NCBI GenBank assembly: GCA_002424865.1
Contig: DILC01000050.1
Location: 1-31,566, forward strand
DNA length: 31,566 nucleotides
Direction: 5' to 3'
Source of the DNA: Rhodocyclaceae bacterium UBA5602
GTDB lineage: Bacteria > Pseudomonadota > Gammaproteobacteria > Burkholderiales > Rhodocyclaceae
Positions 24,155-31,502 of the stretch are shown piece after piece. The notes beneath the pieces are model-generated. The model made no database searches, had not been told where the DNA came from, and saw only the letters and a list, made by a program, of their open reading frames with translations. Numbering within the stretch: position 1 is the stretch's first letter; every line of letters begins with the position of its first letter. Position numbers and translations under genes: made by a program.

Positions 24155-27100
24155 GCTAAAAACTCGTCGTGCAATTGTTGCAGTGAATAAGTCTCCAAGC
24201 CCGCGTGGCGCATGCCCGCGCAAGCCGCCTGGGCACCTTCGATGGTGGTAAATAACGTCACCCGCGCGCCTAGTGCAGAGGTCCGGATCGAGCGGGAATC
24301 GTTGATCGCACCCCGGCTCTCTTCCACCGTATTGATAATCAGGGCCATGTCGCCATTTTTAATCATGTCCACAATATGCGGGCGGCCTTCATTCACCTTA
24401 TTGACGATGGTGACAGGAATGCCCGCCGCGCCAATCGCCGCGCCCGTACCCTTGGTCGCTTTTAAAGTAAAGCCCAGCGCATGTAATTGCGAGGCCACAT
24501 CCACCGCCTTGGGCTTATCCGCCGTTTTAACGCTGATGAACACCTTGCCCGCTTTGGGCAAGCGCGTGCCCGCCGCCAACTGTGATTTGACAAAGGCCTC
24601 GCCAAACGTGCGACCTACGCCCATGACTTCACCGGTTGATTTCATTTCCGGGCCCAGGATGCTATCCACACCGGGGAACTTGATGAAGGGGAACACGGCT
24701 TCCTTGACCGAGAAATACGGCGGAATAATCTCTTTCGTCACGCCTTGATCCGCCAGGCTGCGCCCGGCCATGCAGCGCGCGGCGATTTTGGCCAGCGGCA
24801 AGCTGGTGGCCTTGGACACAAACGGCACGGTACGCGAGGCGCGCGGGTTCACTTCCAGCACATACACCACCGCGTCCTCGCCCTGCCCCTGGATGGCGAA
24901 TTGCACATTCATCAAGCCAACCACGCTCAAGCCATGCGCCATCATTTTGGTTTGCCGCCGCAATTCGTCCTGAATTTCCGGGGACAACGAAAACGGCGGC
25001 AAGGAGCAAGCGGAATCGCCCGAATGCACACCCGCCTGTTCGATATGTTCCATGATGCCGCCAATGATGACATCCTTGCCATCACACAAGGCATCCACAT
25101 CGACCTCGGTCGCGTCGTTCAAAAAACGATCCAGCAACACAGGCGAATCGTTCGACACCTTGATCGCATCGCGCATATAGCGCTCAAGGTCCTTTTGCTC
25201 ATGCACGATCTCCATCGCCCGCCCGCCCAGCACATACGATGGACGCACCACCAGCGGATAACCGATTTCTTCGGCCAGGCGCAGGGCATCGGCTTCCGTG
25301 CGCGCGGTGCGGTTCGGCGGCTGCTTCAAGCCTAAATCATGCAACAGCTTCTGGAACCGCTCGCGGTCTTCTGCAGCGTCGATCATGTCGGGGCTCGTGC
25401 CGATAATCGGCACGCCGTTGGCTTCCAGCTCACGCGCACGTTTCAGGGGCGTCTGCCCGCCAAACTGCACGATGACGCCTTCGGGTTGTTCGATATGCAC
25501 GATTTCCAGAATATCTTCCAGCGTCAACGATTCGAAATACAAGCGGTCCGAGGTGTCGTAATCGGTCGATACCGTTTCCGGATTGCAATTGATCATGATG
25601 GTCTCATACCCATCCTCGCGCATCGCCAGCACCGCATGCACGCAGCAGTAATCGAACTCGATGCCTTGACCAATGCGGTTCGGCCCGCCGCCCAGCACCA
25701 TGATCTTGCGGCGCTTGGTAGGCTGCGCTTCACATTCTTCTTCGTATGTCGAATACATGTAGGCAGTCGCCGTAGAGAACTCCGCCGCGCACGTATCCAC
25801 GCGCTTATACACCGGACGGATACCCATGGCATGCCGGCGTTCGCGTATCGCCGTCTCGCCAGCGCCGACTTTTACGCCAATGCGCCGGTCTGAAAAACCT
25901 TGCCGCTTCAAGCGGCGCAAGGTGGCTGCATCCAGATCGGCCAGGTTTTGCGAGCTTAACCAGGATTCGGTTTTAACGATGTCTTCAATCTGCGCGAGGA
26001 ACCAGGGGTCGATTTTGGTCAAGGCAAACAGCTCGTCCTGCGTATAGCCTTCGCGGAAAGCCTGCGCGACATACCAAATCCGCTGCGGGCCGGGGTTGGC
26101 CAGCTCATGATTGATTTCTTCTTTGGTCGCGGCCACTTCGTCAAAACCATACACGCCGACTTCCAGCCCGCGCAAGGCTTTTTGCATGGACTCCTGAAAG
26201 GTGCGGCCGATGGCCATGACTTCACCCACGGATTTCATCTGCGTGGTCAGCCGGTCATTGGCTTGCGGAAATTTCTCAAACGCAAAGCGCGGGATCTTGG
26301 TGACCACGTAATCAATCGAAGGCTCAAACGACGCGGGTGTTGCGCCGCCCGTGATGTCGTTTTTCAGTTCATCCAGGGTGTAGCCCACAGCCAGCTTGGC
26401 GGCGATCTTGGCAATCGGAAAACCCGTGGCTTTTGAGGCCAGGGCGGAAGAGCGCGACACGCGCGGGTTCATCTCGATCACCACCATCTGGCCGTTTTTC
26501 GGATTCACCGCGAACTGCACGTTCGAGCCGCCTGTATCCACGCCAATCTCGCGCAACACGGCGATGCTGGCGTTGCGCATGATTTGATATTCGCGGTCGG
26601 TCAGCGTCTGTGCCGGGGCTACGGTGATCGAGTCGCCCGTATGCACGCCCATCGGATCCAGGTTTTCAATGGAACAAATGATGATGCAATTGTCCTTGCA
26701 ATCCCGCACCACTTCCATTTCATATTCTTTCCAGCCCAAGAGCGACTCTTCAATCAGCAACTCTTTGGTGGGCGACGCCTCCAGGCCGCGCTTGCAGATT
26801 TCAACGAACTCTTCCTGATTGTAGGCAATGCCGCCGCCCGAGCCGCCCATGGTGAAGGATGGCCGGATAATGGTCGGAAAGCCCATCGCCCCCTGCACTT
26901 GCTGCGCTTCTTCCATGCTGTGGGCAATGCCGGAACGCGCCGAGCCCAAGCCAATCCTGGTCATCGCGCGCTTGAACTTTTCGCGGTCTTCCGCCTTGTC
27001 AATCGCCTCGCGCGAAGCGCCGATCATCTCGACGCCAAACTTTTCCAGCACGCCATGCTTGGCCAGGTCCAGCGCGCAATTCAGCGCCGTCTGCCCGCCC

Positions 27101-27369
27101 ATGGTGGGCAAGATCGCATCCGGGCGCTCTTTTTCGATGATGTTTTCCAGCACGCGCCAGGTGATCGGCTCGATGTAGGTCACATCCGCCATGTCCGGGT
27201 CGGTCATGATCGTGGCCGGATTGGAATTCACCAGAATGACGCGGTAGCCTTCCTCACGCAATGCCTTGCACGCCTGCGCGCCGGAATAGTCAAACTCGCA
27301 AGCCTGACCAATAATGATCGGGCCTGCGCCAATGATGAGAATACTTTTAATGTCTGTGCGCTTGGGCAT
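24151..27369 (-). CDS. carB: Carbamoyl-phosphate synthase, large subunit
   Basis: CarB makes carbamoyl phosphate from bicarbonate, ammonia delivered by CarA and two ATP, feeding arginine and pyrimidine synthesis. The 1072-residue protein has the expected two ATP-grasp halves: IIGAGPIIIGQACEFDYSG and later VIEMNPRVSRSSALASKATG in the first, LGGGPNRIGQGIEFDYCCVHA and VLEVNPRASRTVPFVSKAT in the second, and the C-terminal allosteric domain (about residues 935-1072) that binds UMP and ornithine in E. coli. Length equals E. coli CarB. It carries a dispersed 21-bp motif at 25853-25873, encoding VKVGAGET in the opposite direction. Spacing to carA is 186 bp, holding a copy of the 47-bp repeat. Confidence 0.98.
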   Translation of the reverse strand: MPKRTDIKSILIIGAGPIIIGQACEFDYSGAQACKALREEGYRVILVNSNPATIMTDPDMADVTYIEPITWRVLENIIEKERPDAILPTMGGQTALNCALDLAKHGVLEKFGVEMIGASREAIDKAEDREKFKRAMTRIGLGSARSGIAHSMEEAQQVQGAMGFPTIIRPSFTMGGSGGGIAYNQEEFVEICKRGLEASPTKELLIEESLLGWKEYEMEVVRDCKDNCIIICSIENLDPMGVHTGDSITVAPAQTLTDREYQIMRNASIAVLREIGVDTGGSNVQFAVNPKNGQMVVIEMNPRVSRSSALASKATGFPIAKIAAKLAVGYTLDELKNDITGGATPASFEPSIDYVVTKIPRFAFEKFPQANDRLTTQMKSVGEVMAIGRTFQESMQKALRGLEVGVYGFDEVAATKEEINHELANPGPQRIWYVAQAFREGYTQDELFALTKIDPWFLAQIEDIVKTESWLSSQNLADLDAATLRRLKRQGFSDRRIGVKVGAGETAIRERRHAMGIRPVYKRVDTCAAEFSTATAYMYSTYEEECEAQPTKRRKIMVLGGGPNRIGQGIEFDYCCVHAVLAMREDGYETIMINCNPETVSTDYDTSDRLYFESLTLEDILEIVHIEQPEGVIVQFGGQTPLKRARELEANGVPIIGTSPDMIDAAEDRERFQKLLHDLGLKQPPNRTARTEADALRLAEEIGYPLVVRPSYVLGGRAMEIVHEQKDLERYMRDAIKVSNDSPVLLDRFLNDATEVDVDALCDGKDVIIGGIMEHIEQAGVHSGDSACSLPPFSLSPEIQDELRRQTKMMAHGLSVVGLMNVQFAIQGQGEDAVVYVLEVNPRASRTVPFVSKATSLPLAKIAARCMAGRSLADQGVTKEIIPPYFSVKEAVFPFIKFPGVDSILGPEMKSTGEVMGVGRTFGEAFVKSQLAAGTRLPKAGKVFISVKTADKPKAVDVASQLHALGFTLKATKGTGAAIGAAGIPVTIVNKVNEGRPHIVDMIKNGDMALIINTVEESRGAINDSRSIRTSALGARVTLFTTIEGAQAACAGMRHAGLETYSLQQLHDEFLA
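25853..25873 (+). repeat. Dispersed 21-bp motif, copy C
   Basis: GTC followed by the core TCGCCAGCGCCGACTTTT on the plus strand, antisense within carB, where it encodes VKVGAGET in a linker region. Confidence 0.85.
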
Positions 27370-27435
27370 AGTGCGTTTTTGCTTTCTCGGCCTTGTTAGT
27401 CTTGCTGGTCTGGTTCTGAATTGATCTAGTTGTTA

Positions 27436-27482
27436 GCGTGAAACATCGCCATTTGATGCCGGGCCACGCCGCTCGCGCAGCG
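27436..27482 (-). repeat. 47-bp intergenic repeat, copy 2
   Basis: Reverse-complement copy of 19964-20010, one mismatch in 47 positions, located in the 186-bp carA-carB gap. Next to it lie GC-rich complementary arms (GCCCC at 27490-27494 and GGGGC at 27503-27507). As this gap is inside an operon, the repeat would be transcribed and could affect carB expression. Confidence 0.85.
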
Positions 27483-27555
27483 GGCCAGATGCCCCACCGT
27501 GCGGGGGCGGGCCTTTAGGCTGCCTTTCGCGTGTTGCATCATCCGCAGGCGGCAT

Positions 27556-28713
27556 TTACTTGCCATGAGCGCCAGATTCAGCCATTAAAGAGATAAAACG
27601 GTCAAAGAGATAACCCACATCATGCGGCCCCGGGCTGGCCTCGGGATGCCCCTGAAAACACAAGGCCGGACGATCCGTCCACTGCATGCCCTGCAGGCTG
27701 CCGTCAAACAAGGAAATGTGCGTCACCCCCACATTGGCAGGCAAAGTCGCCGGATCGACCATAAAGCCGTGATTTTGACTTGTGATAAGCACTTTGCCCG
27801 TCGTTAAGTCTTTTACCGGGTGGTTAGCGCCGTGATGGCCAAATTTCATTTTTTGCGTTTTCGCGCCAGCGGCCAAGGCCATCAACTGATGGCCCAGGCA
27901 AATGCCAAACGTGGGCACGCGCTGCCCAAGGAATTCACGAATCGCCGCAATCGCATAATCGCAAGGCTCAGGATCCCCCGGTCCGTTGGATAAAAACACG
28001 CCATCGGGATTCATCGCCAGAACTTCAGCCGCAGGTGTTTTTGCAGGCACAACGGTTAGCCGACAACCACGAGAAGCCAGCATGCGCAAAATGTTGCGCT
28101 TGACGCCAAAATCGTAAGCCACAACATGAAACCTTGTTGCCGCTTGCGCTGCAAATCCAGCCCCTAAAGCCCACTCGCCTTCCGTCCATTCATAAGGTGC
28201 TGGCGTGGTAACCACTTTGGCCAAATCCATCCCCGCCAAACCCGGAAAAGCCTGCGCCTGGCGCACGGCTTCTTCGGCATTCAAGGTTTCGCCGATGGAA
28301 TCGCCAGCCACCAGACAAGCCGCCTGCGCCCCCTTTTCACGCAACAGGCGCGTGAGTTTGCGGGTATCAACATCCGCAATGCCCAGCACATTTTGCGCAC
28401 GCAAGTAAGCGTCCAATGATTGTTCGCTGCGAAAGTTGGAAGCCAGCAACGGCAAGTCCCGTATCACCAGGCCAGAGGCGCAAATGCGACCGGATTCACC
28501 ATCCTCGCCATTCACGCCATAATTGCCGATATGCGGATAAGTCAGCGTGACAATTTGCTGTGTGTAGGAAGGATCGGTGAGAATTTCCTGATAGCCTGTG
28601 AGCGAGGTATTAAACACCGCCTCACCCACACGCTGCCCGGAAGCGCCTATGCTTTTGCCCCTGAATATCGTTCCGTCGGCCAAAGCGAGAAGAGCGGGCG
28701 GAAAATGAGGCAC
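27556..28713 (-). CDS. carA: Carbamoyl-phosphate synthase, small (glutaminase) subunit
   Basis: CarA hydrolyses glutamine and channels ammonia to CarB. The 385-residue protein has the N-terminal domain (LADGTIFRGKSIGASGQ, GEAVFNTSLTGYQEILTDPSY) and the class I amidotransferase domain with FLSNGPGDP, the nucleophile elbow FGICLGHQLMALAAG, and the histidine/glutamate region FQGHPEASPGP. The catalytic Cys, His and Glu are present. I chose the GTG at 28713: an AAGGAG site (28720-28725) sits 6 nt upstream and the length then equals E. coli CarA (382). An in-frame ATG at 28782 would place the start at or upstream of the predicted transcription start. It heads the carA-carB-greA-DUF4149 operon. Confidence 0.97.
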   Translation of the reverse strand: MPHFPPALLALADGTIFRGKSIGASGQRVGEAVFNTSLTGYQEILTDPSYTQQIVTLTYPHIGNYGVNGEDGESGRICASGLVIRDLPLLASNFRSEQSLDAYLRAQNVLGIADVDTRKLTRLLREKGAQAACLVAGDSIGETLNAEEAVRQAQAFPGLAGMDLAKVVTTPAPYEWTEGEWALGAGFAAQAATRFHVVAYDFGVKRNILRMLASRGCRLTVVPAKTPAAEVLAMNPDGVFLSNGPGDPEPCDYAIAAIREFLGQRVPTFGICLGHQLMALAAGAKTQKMKFGHHGANHPVKDLTTGKVLITSQNHGFMVDPATLPANVGVTHISLFDGSLQGMQWTDRPALCFQGHPEASPGPHDVGYLFDRFISLMAESGAHGK

Positions 28714-28754
28714 AGTAGGCTCCTTGATGAATCTTGCAGTAAATAAAACCAGAT

Positions 28755-28861
28755 CCGCAAGAAATTTTGCGGTATTTGGCAAACCGCAAGATTATAGCTG
28801 GCAAGTGGCCTCAGGGCAAATAAAGCATGACAAAATCCGCAAGACAAAAAACACCGCAAGA
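28755..28861 (-). repeat. Four TCTTGCGG direct repeats around the carA promoter
   Basis: The 8-mer TCTTGCGG (minus strand) occurs at 28755-28762, 28784-28791, 28837-28844 and 28854-28861. Two copies lie upstream of the -35 box, one abuts the -10 box and covers the predicted start point, and one lies in the leader. An inverted TTGCGG is at 28767-28772. The layout suggests operator sites for a regulator of pyrimidine or arginine supply. Confidence 0.6.
28791..28819 (-). promoter_or_regulatory. carA: carA promoter (-35 and -10)
   Basis: On the minus strand, -35 TTGCCC (28814-28819) and a perfect -10 TATAAT (28791-28796) are separated by 17 bp. Transcription would start near 28784, leaving a leader of about 70 nt that contains a CCGCAA/TTGCGG hairpin (28755-28760 with 28767-28772). 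Confidence 0.7.
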
Positions 28862-28879
28862 TACAAAATGCAATGCGTA

Positions 28880-28900
28880 AAAAGTCGGCGCTGGCGAGAC
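28880..28900 (-). repeat. Dispersed 21-bp motif, copy D (intergenic)
   Basis: The same 21 bases as copy C, on the minus strand in the gap between the divergent carA and HAD-UbiA genes. As it is not in a gene, protein coding cannot explain its conservation. Confidence 0.85.
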
Positions 28901-28951
28901 GGCAGCAAAATGGCAGCGAATGCCAGGCATAGGCGTTTTATGCACACTGAC

Positions 28952-28957
28952 TATAAT
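28952..28957 (+). promoter_or_regulatory. -10 box for the HAD-UbiA gene
   Basis: A perfect TATAAT lies 32 bp before the ATG at 28990. No good -35 is seen 16-18 bp upstream. It points away from the carA promoter, so this 276-bp gap holds two divergent promoters. Confidence 0.5.
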
Positions 28958-28989
28958 TCCGCCCATATTCCAACCGCGCAGCCACACCA

Positions 28990-30441
28990 ATGAGCCAGAC
29001 CCCAAGCAAAACCAACACGCCACTCGTTGTAGATTTAGATGGCACGCTCACGCTCACGGATACCCTGGTCGAGTCGCTCATTCATCTCATCAAGCAGTCG
29101 CCCTTGAATCTGTTGCGTGCGCCCCTTTGGTTACTCAAAGGCCGTGCAGGTTTTAAAGCCATCATTGCAGAAAAAACCTGTCTTGCGGCCGGGAGCCTGC
29201 CTTATCGTGAGCCGCTCGTTGCCTATTTGCGCGCAGAAAAAGCGCAAGGCCGCCGGATTATTCTCGCCACCGCTGCCCACGCCACCATTGCTGACGCTGT
29301 TGCCCGGCAGCTTGGGCTCTTTGACCAGGTGCTCGCCACGACACCCGGCCATAACCTCAAAGGCCGCGCAAAATTAAAAGCCATCCAGGAAAATGCGGGT
29401 TCATCCTTTGTTTATGCTGGCGACACACAGGCAGATTTACCCATCTGGCAAGCTGCCAAAGCCGCCATTTTGGTCGGCGTCCCGCCAGCGCTTGCGGCGA
29501 CCGTGCGTGAAAAAACCCCCATCGAACGAGAATTTCCCAACGAAAAAGCCACCCTGACCGACTGGCTGCGTGCCTTGCGCGTGCATCAATGGATAAAAAA
29601 CCTGCTGCTCTTCGTGCCTTTGCTCACCGCATTCTCTTTCATGGAGATCAACAAATTATTCTCCATGGGTTTGGCATTTCTGGCTTTTTCCCTGGCCGCA
29701 TCAGCCACCTATATTGTCAATGACTTATGGGACCTGGACAGCGACCGCCTCCATCCGCGCAAACGACTGCGTCCTTTTGCCAGCGCCAGGCTCTCCGTTT
29801 TGCATGGCCTGGCTGTTGCCGGTGCGAGCTTAGCCAGCGCCTTTTTGCTGGCCTATTGCGTCTCCATCAGCTTTTGCCTGATGCTGCTCGCCTATCTTGC
29901 GCTCACCAGCGCATACAGCTGGACGCTGAAAAAATATGTCTTGATTGACGCGATCATGCTCTCCTTGCTCTACACCCTGCGCATTCTGGCAGGCGCCGTA
30001 GCCATTGGGGTTGCCACCAGTTCATGGCTGCTGGCTTTTTCGGTCTTTATCTTTTTAAGCCTGGCGCTGGTTAAACGCTGCGCGGAGCTTGTCTCACTGG
30101 AAAAATCAGGCCTTGATAAAGCACACGGCCGCGATTATCGCGTCACGGACTTAACCGTGCTGTGGCCGCTGGGTGTGGGTACCGCACTCTCGGCAGTGGT
30201 GGTATTTGGTTTATTCATCAGCTCGCCCGAAACGCAAACGCGCTATGCCACGCCCCAACTCTTATGGCTCGTCGCCATTGGCCTGGTGTATTGGCTGGGC
30301 AGGCTATGGATTAAAACCTCGCGCGGCGAAATGCATGACGATCCGGTGGTGTATGCCATTAAAGATGATGGCAGCCGCATCACCGTGGCCATCATGCTGT
30401 TTGTGATGCTCATGGCCCACTTTTTCGCCTTGGGATCCTAA
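28990..30441 (+). CDS. HAD phosphatase-UbiA prenyltransferase fusion
   Basis: A 483-residue fusion. Residues ~12-190 form a HAD-type domain with motif I VVDLDGTLTLTD, motif II ILATAAH, a lysine region and motif IV YAGDTQADLPIW, so it should be an active phosphatase. Residues ~205-483 are a UbiA-type membrane prenyltransferase with the aspartate motif VNDLWDLDSDRLHPRKRLRP (N-D-x-x-D-x-x-x-D), SAYSWTLKKYVLIDAI, and about eight hydrophobic helices. The UbiA half resembles decaprenyl-phosphate phosphoribosyltransferase-type enzymes more than ubiquinone UbiA. A plausible activity is transfer of a phosphosugar to a polyprenyl phosphate followed by dephosphorylation by the HAD half. It stands alone between carA and mobile-element debris. 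The start ATG has no clear Shine-Dalgarno. Confidence 0.88.
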   Translation: MSQTPSKTNTPLVVDLDGTLTLTDTLVESLIHLIKQSPLNLLRAPLWLLKGRAGFKAIIAEKTCLAAGSLPYREPLVAYLRAEKAQGRRIILATAAHATIADAVARQLGLFDQVLATTPGHNLKGRAKLKAIQENAGSSFVYAGDTQADLPIWQAAKAAILVGVPPALAATVREKTPIEREFPNEKATLTDWLRALRVHQWIKNLLLFVPLLTAFSFMEINKLFSMGLAFLAFSLAASATYIVNDLWDLDSDRLHPRKRLRPFASARLSVLHGLAVAGASLASAFLLAYCVSISFCLMLLAYLALTSAYSWTLKKYVLIDAIMLSLLYTLRILAGAVAIGVATSSWLLAFSVFIFLSLALVKRCAELVSLEKSGLDKAHGRDYRVTDLTVLWPLGVGTALSAVVVFGLFISSPETQTRYATPQLLWLVAIGLVYWLGRLWIKTSRGEMHDDPVVYAIKDDGSRITVAIMLFVMLMAHFFALGS

Positions 30442-30534
30442 GAGGAAGTACCCAGGCCGCAGGCAAGCCAGAAGGCATGCCAACGAAAAATTTTCTCTCG
30501 CGCGGGAAAAACAACTAAAAAATAGTTGATATTT

Positions 30535-31170
30535 TGTTGACGTGCAACCAGAATTGACCCACCTGACGGGGTAATAGTCACCGGACCAAACGCGAGCGGC
30601 GCACCCTACTGGCGATGCACAAAGCCATCGTCGCTCAAGGCTATCCCTCCTGACGCTACAACGCCACCTGCTCAAGCAAACCGGTGGCGACCGGGTCATG
30701 ACCGATGTTCTGGGCGCGATTGTGCCGCACGGCCTTGAGGCGGTGGTGGTCGCCGTGGAACTGGCGCTTGAATCGGGTCGCCCCAGTGCAGAGCATGTCA
30801 TGAACGTGCTGGCACGGCTCAAATCCACACACCGTCCAGCCACGGTGGAAACGGCGCTCGCGATCAAGGAAGAGCCACAGGCCAATGTGACCCGATACGA
30901 CCATCTGCGCACGGGGGTGAGTGATGTCGATTGAGCTGATGGCGCGACTGAAGGCATTGAAATTGCACGGCATGGCGCAATGCTGGCCAGAACTGGTGGC
31001 CAAGGCCCGGCACAGCCAATTGGAGCCCGAGCAGTGGCTGGACGAGTTGATTCGGGCGGAAACAGCGGAACGCGATGTGCGTTCGCTGGCCTATCTGCCC
31101 TTCAGCCAGGCGGGCGGGGCCTTACTGTTTCATCTGCTGAACAGATTCGGATTACTACCCGCACTCATGC
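30535..31170 (+). mobile_element. Decayed IS21-family element
   Basis: The remnant begins with a likely IS21-type left end, TGTTGACGTGCAACCAGAAT followed by TGACCCACC (30535-30564). It then holds only the C-terminal part of IstA and an internally deleted IstB, in their usual overlapping order. Most of istA and the ATPase core of istB are missing, so the element cannot move by itself. I could not place the right end; the boundary given is where recognisable IstB sequence and its frame fade out. Confidence 0.65.
30650..30934 (+). pseudogene. istA: istA transposase remnant (C-terminal part only)
   Basis: The reading frame encodes LQRHLLKQTGGDRVMTDVL, then HGLEAVVVAVELALESG, PSAEHVMNVLARLK and VTRYDHLRTGVSDVD, matching the C-terminal end of IS21-family IstA transposases. 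The N-terminal HTH and the DDE catalytic core are absent; upstream sequence jumps within about 100 bp to the element's left end. The stop at 30932-30934 overlaps the start of the istB remnant by 11 bp, as in intact IS21 elements. Confidence 0.75.
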
Positions 31171-31178
31171 GAAGTTAA
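30924..31178 (+). pseudogene. istB: istB helper ATPase remnant with internal deletion
   Basis: The first ~60 residues (MSIELMARLKALKLHGMAQC through AERDVRSLAY) are a normal IstB N-terminus. The next residues, LPFSQAGGALLFHLLNR, belong to the IstB segment that normally follows the Walker B motif (DELGYLPFS), so the AAA+ core with its P-loop has been deleted in frame, apparently at the shared tyrosine. After that the frame leaves the family and stops at 31178. An 84-residue product could be made but cannot be a working IstB. Confidence 0.75.
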
Positions 31179-31410
31179 ACGGCGAATTTCAGTGGATCAG
31201 TTCTGGCAAAGCGGTCTGGGATGGGCCGTACAACAATCTAGGCGAGATAAGCCATTACCGAAGTAGTTGCGTATTTCAAATAGACTGATTGAGGTTGAAG
31301 CAATGCTAGAACGACAGGGTTTGGGGCTCGGCATTTACTAGGGGCAGATTCGGGGCAAACAGCCAAGTCCAATTAGGGACATTCGGGGCTTTCTCGGGGC
31401 AGTAGAAAAT
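31179..31410. other. Unassigned sequence between IS remnant and tRNA terminator
   Basis: No recognised gene. A short open frame runs here (KLNGEFQWISSGKAVWDGPY...) but matches no family I know. The right part (31320-31405) has several similar CGGGGC-containing words (ATTCGGGGCA, ATTCGGGGCT, CTCGGGGCAG) spaced irregularly, perhaps left from an integrated element at the tRNA gene. Confidence 0.3.
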
Positions 31411-31433
31411 AAAAAGACCGACTTTCGTCGGCT
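31411..31433 (-). terminator. Terminator downstream of tRNA-Ser
   Basis: On the minus strand CCGAC, a GAAA tetraloop and GTCGG (31418-31431) form a stable stem followed by TCTTTTTATTTT. It lies about 70 bp after the tRNA 3' end and is oriented to end its transcript. The other side has a T-run as well, so it may work in both directions. Confidence 0.8.
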
Positions 31434-31502
31434 TTTTTGCTGCTGCTACGGTCTGCCACCTCGCGGATGATTTTGCCAAATCGCCTTAAAAATCAAGGTG
31501 TT

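Noticed and set aside
26584..27399. 271-codon plus-strand frame opposite carB
   Set aside because: Antisense shadow of a highly conserved carB segment, His/Arg/Ala-rich and without recognisable domains.
28724..28993. Plus-strand reading frame in the carA/HAD-UbiA gap
   Set aside because: It covers two divergent promoters, the operator-like repeats and a dispersed motif; it has no ribosome binding site and no protein-like composition.
31105..31288. Open frame after the istB remnant (KLNGEFQWISSGKAVWDGPY...)
   Set aside because: No recognised family, no start signal and it sits in mobile-element debris; not enough to call a gene.
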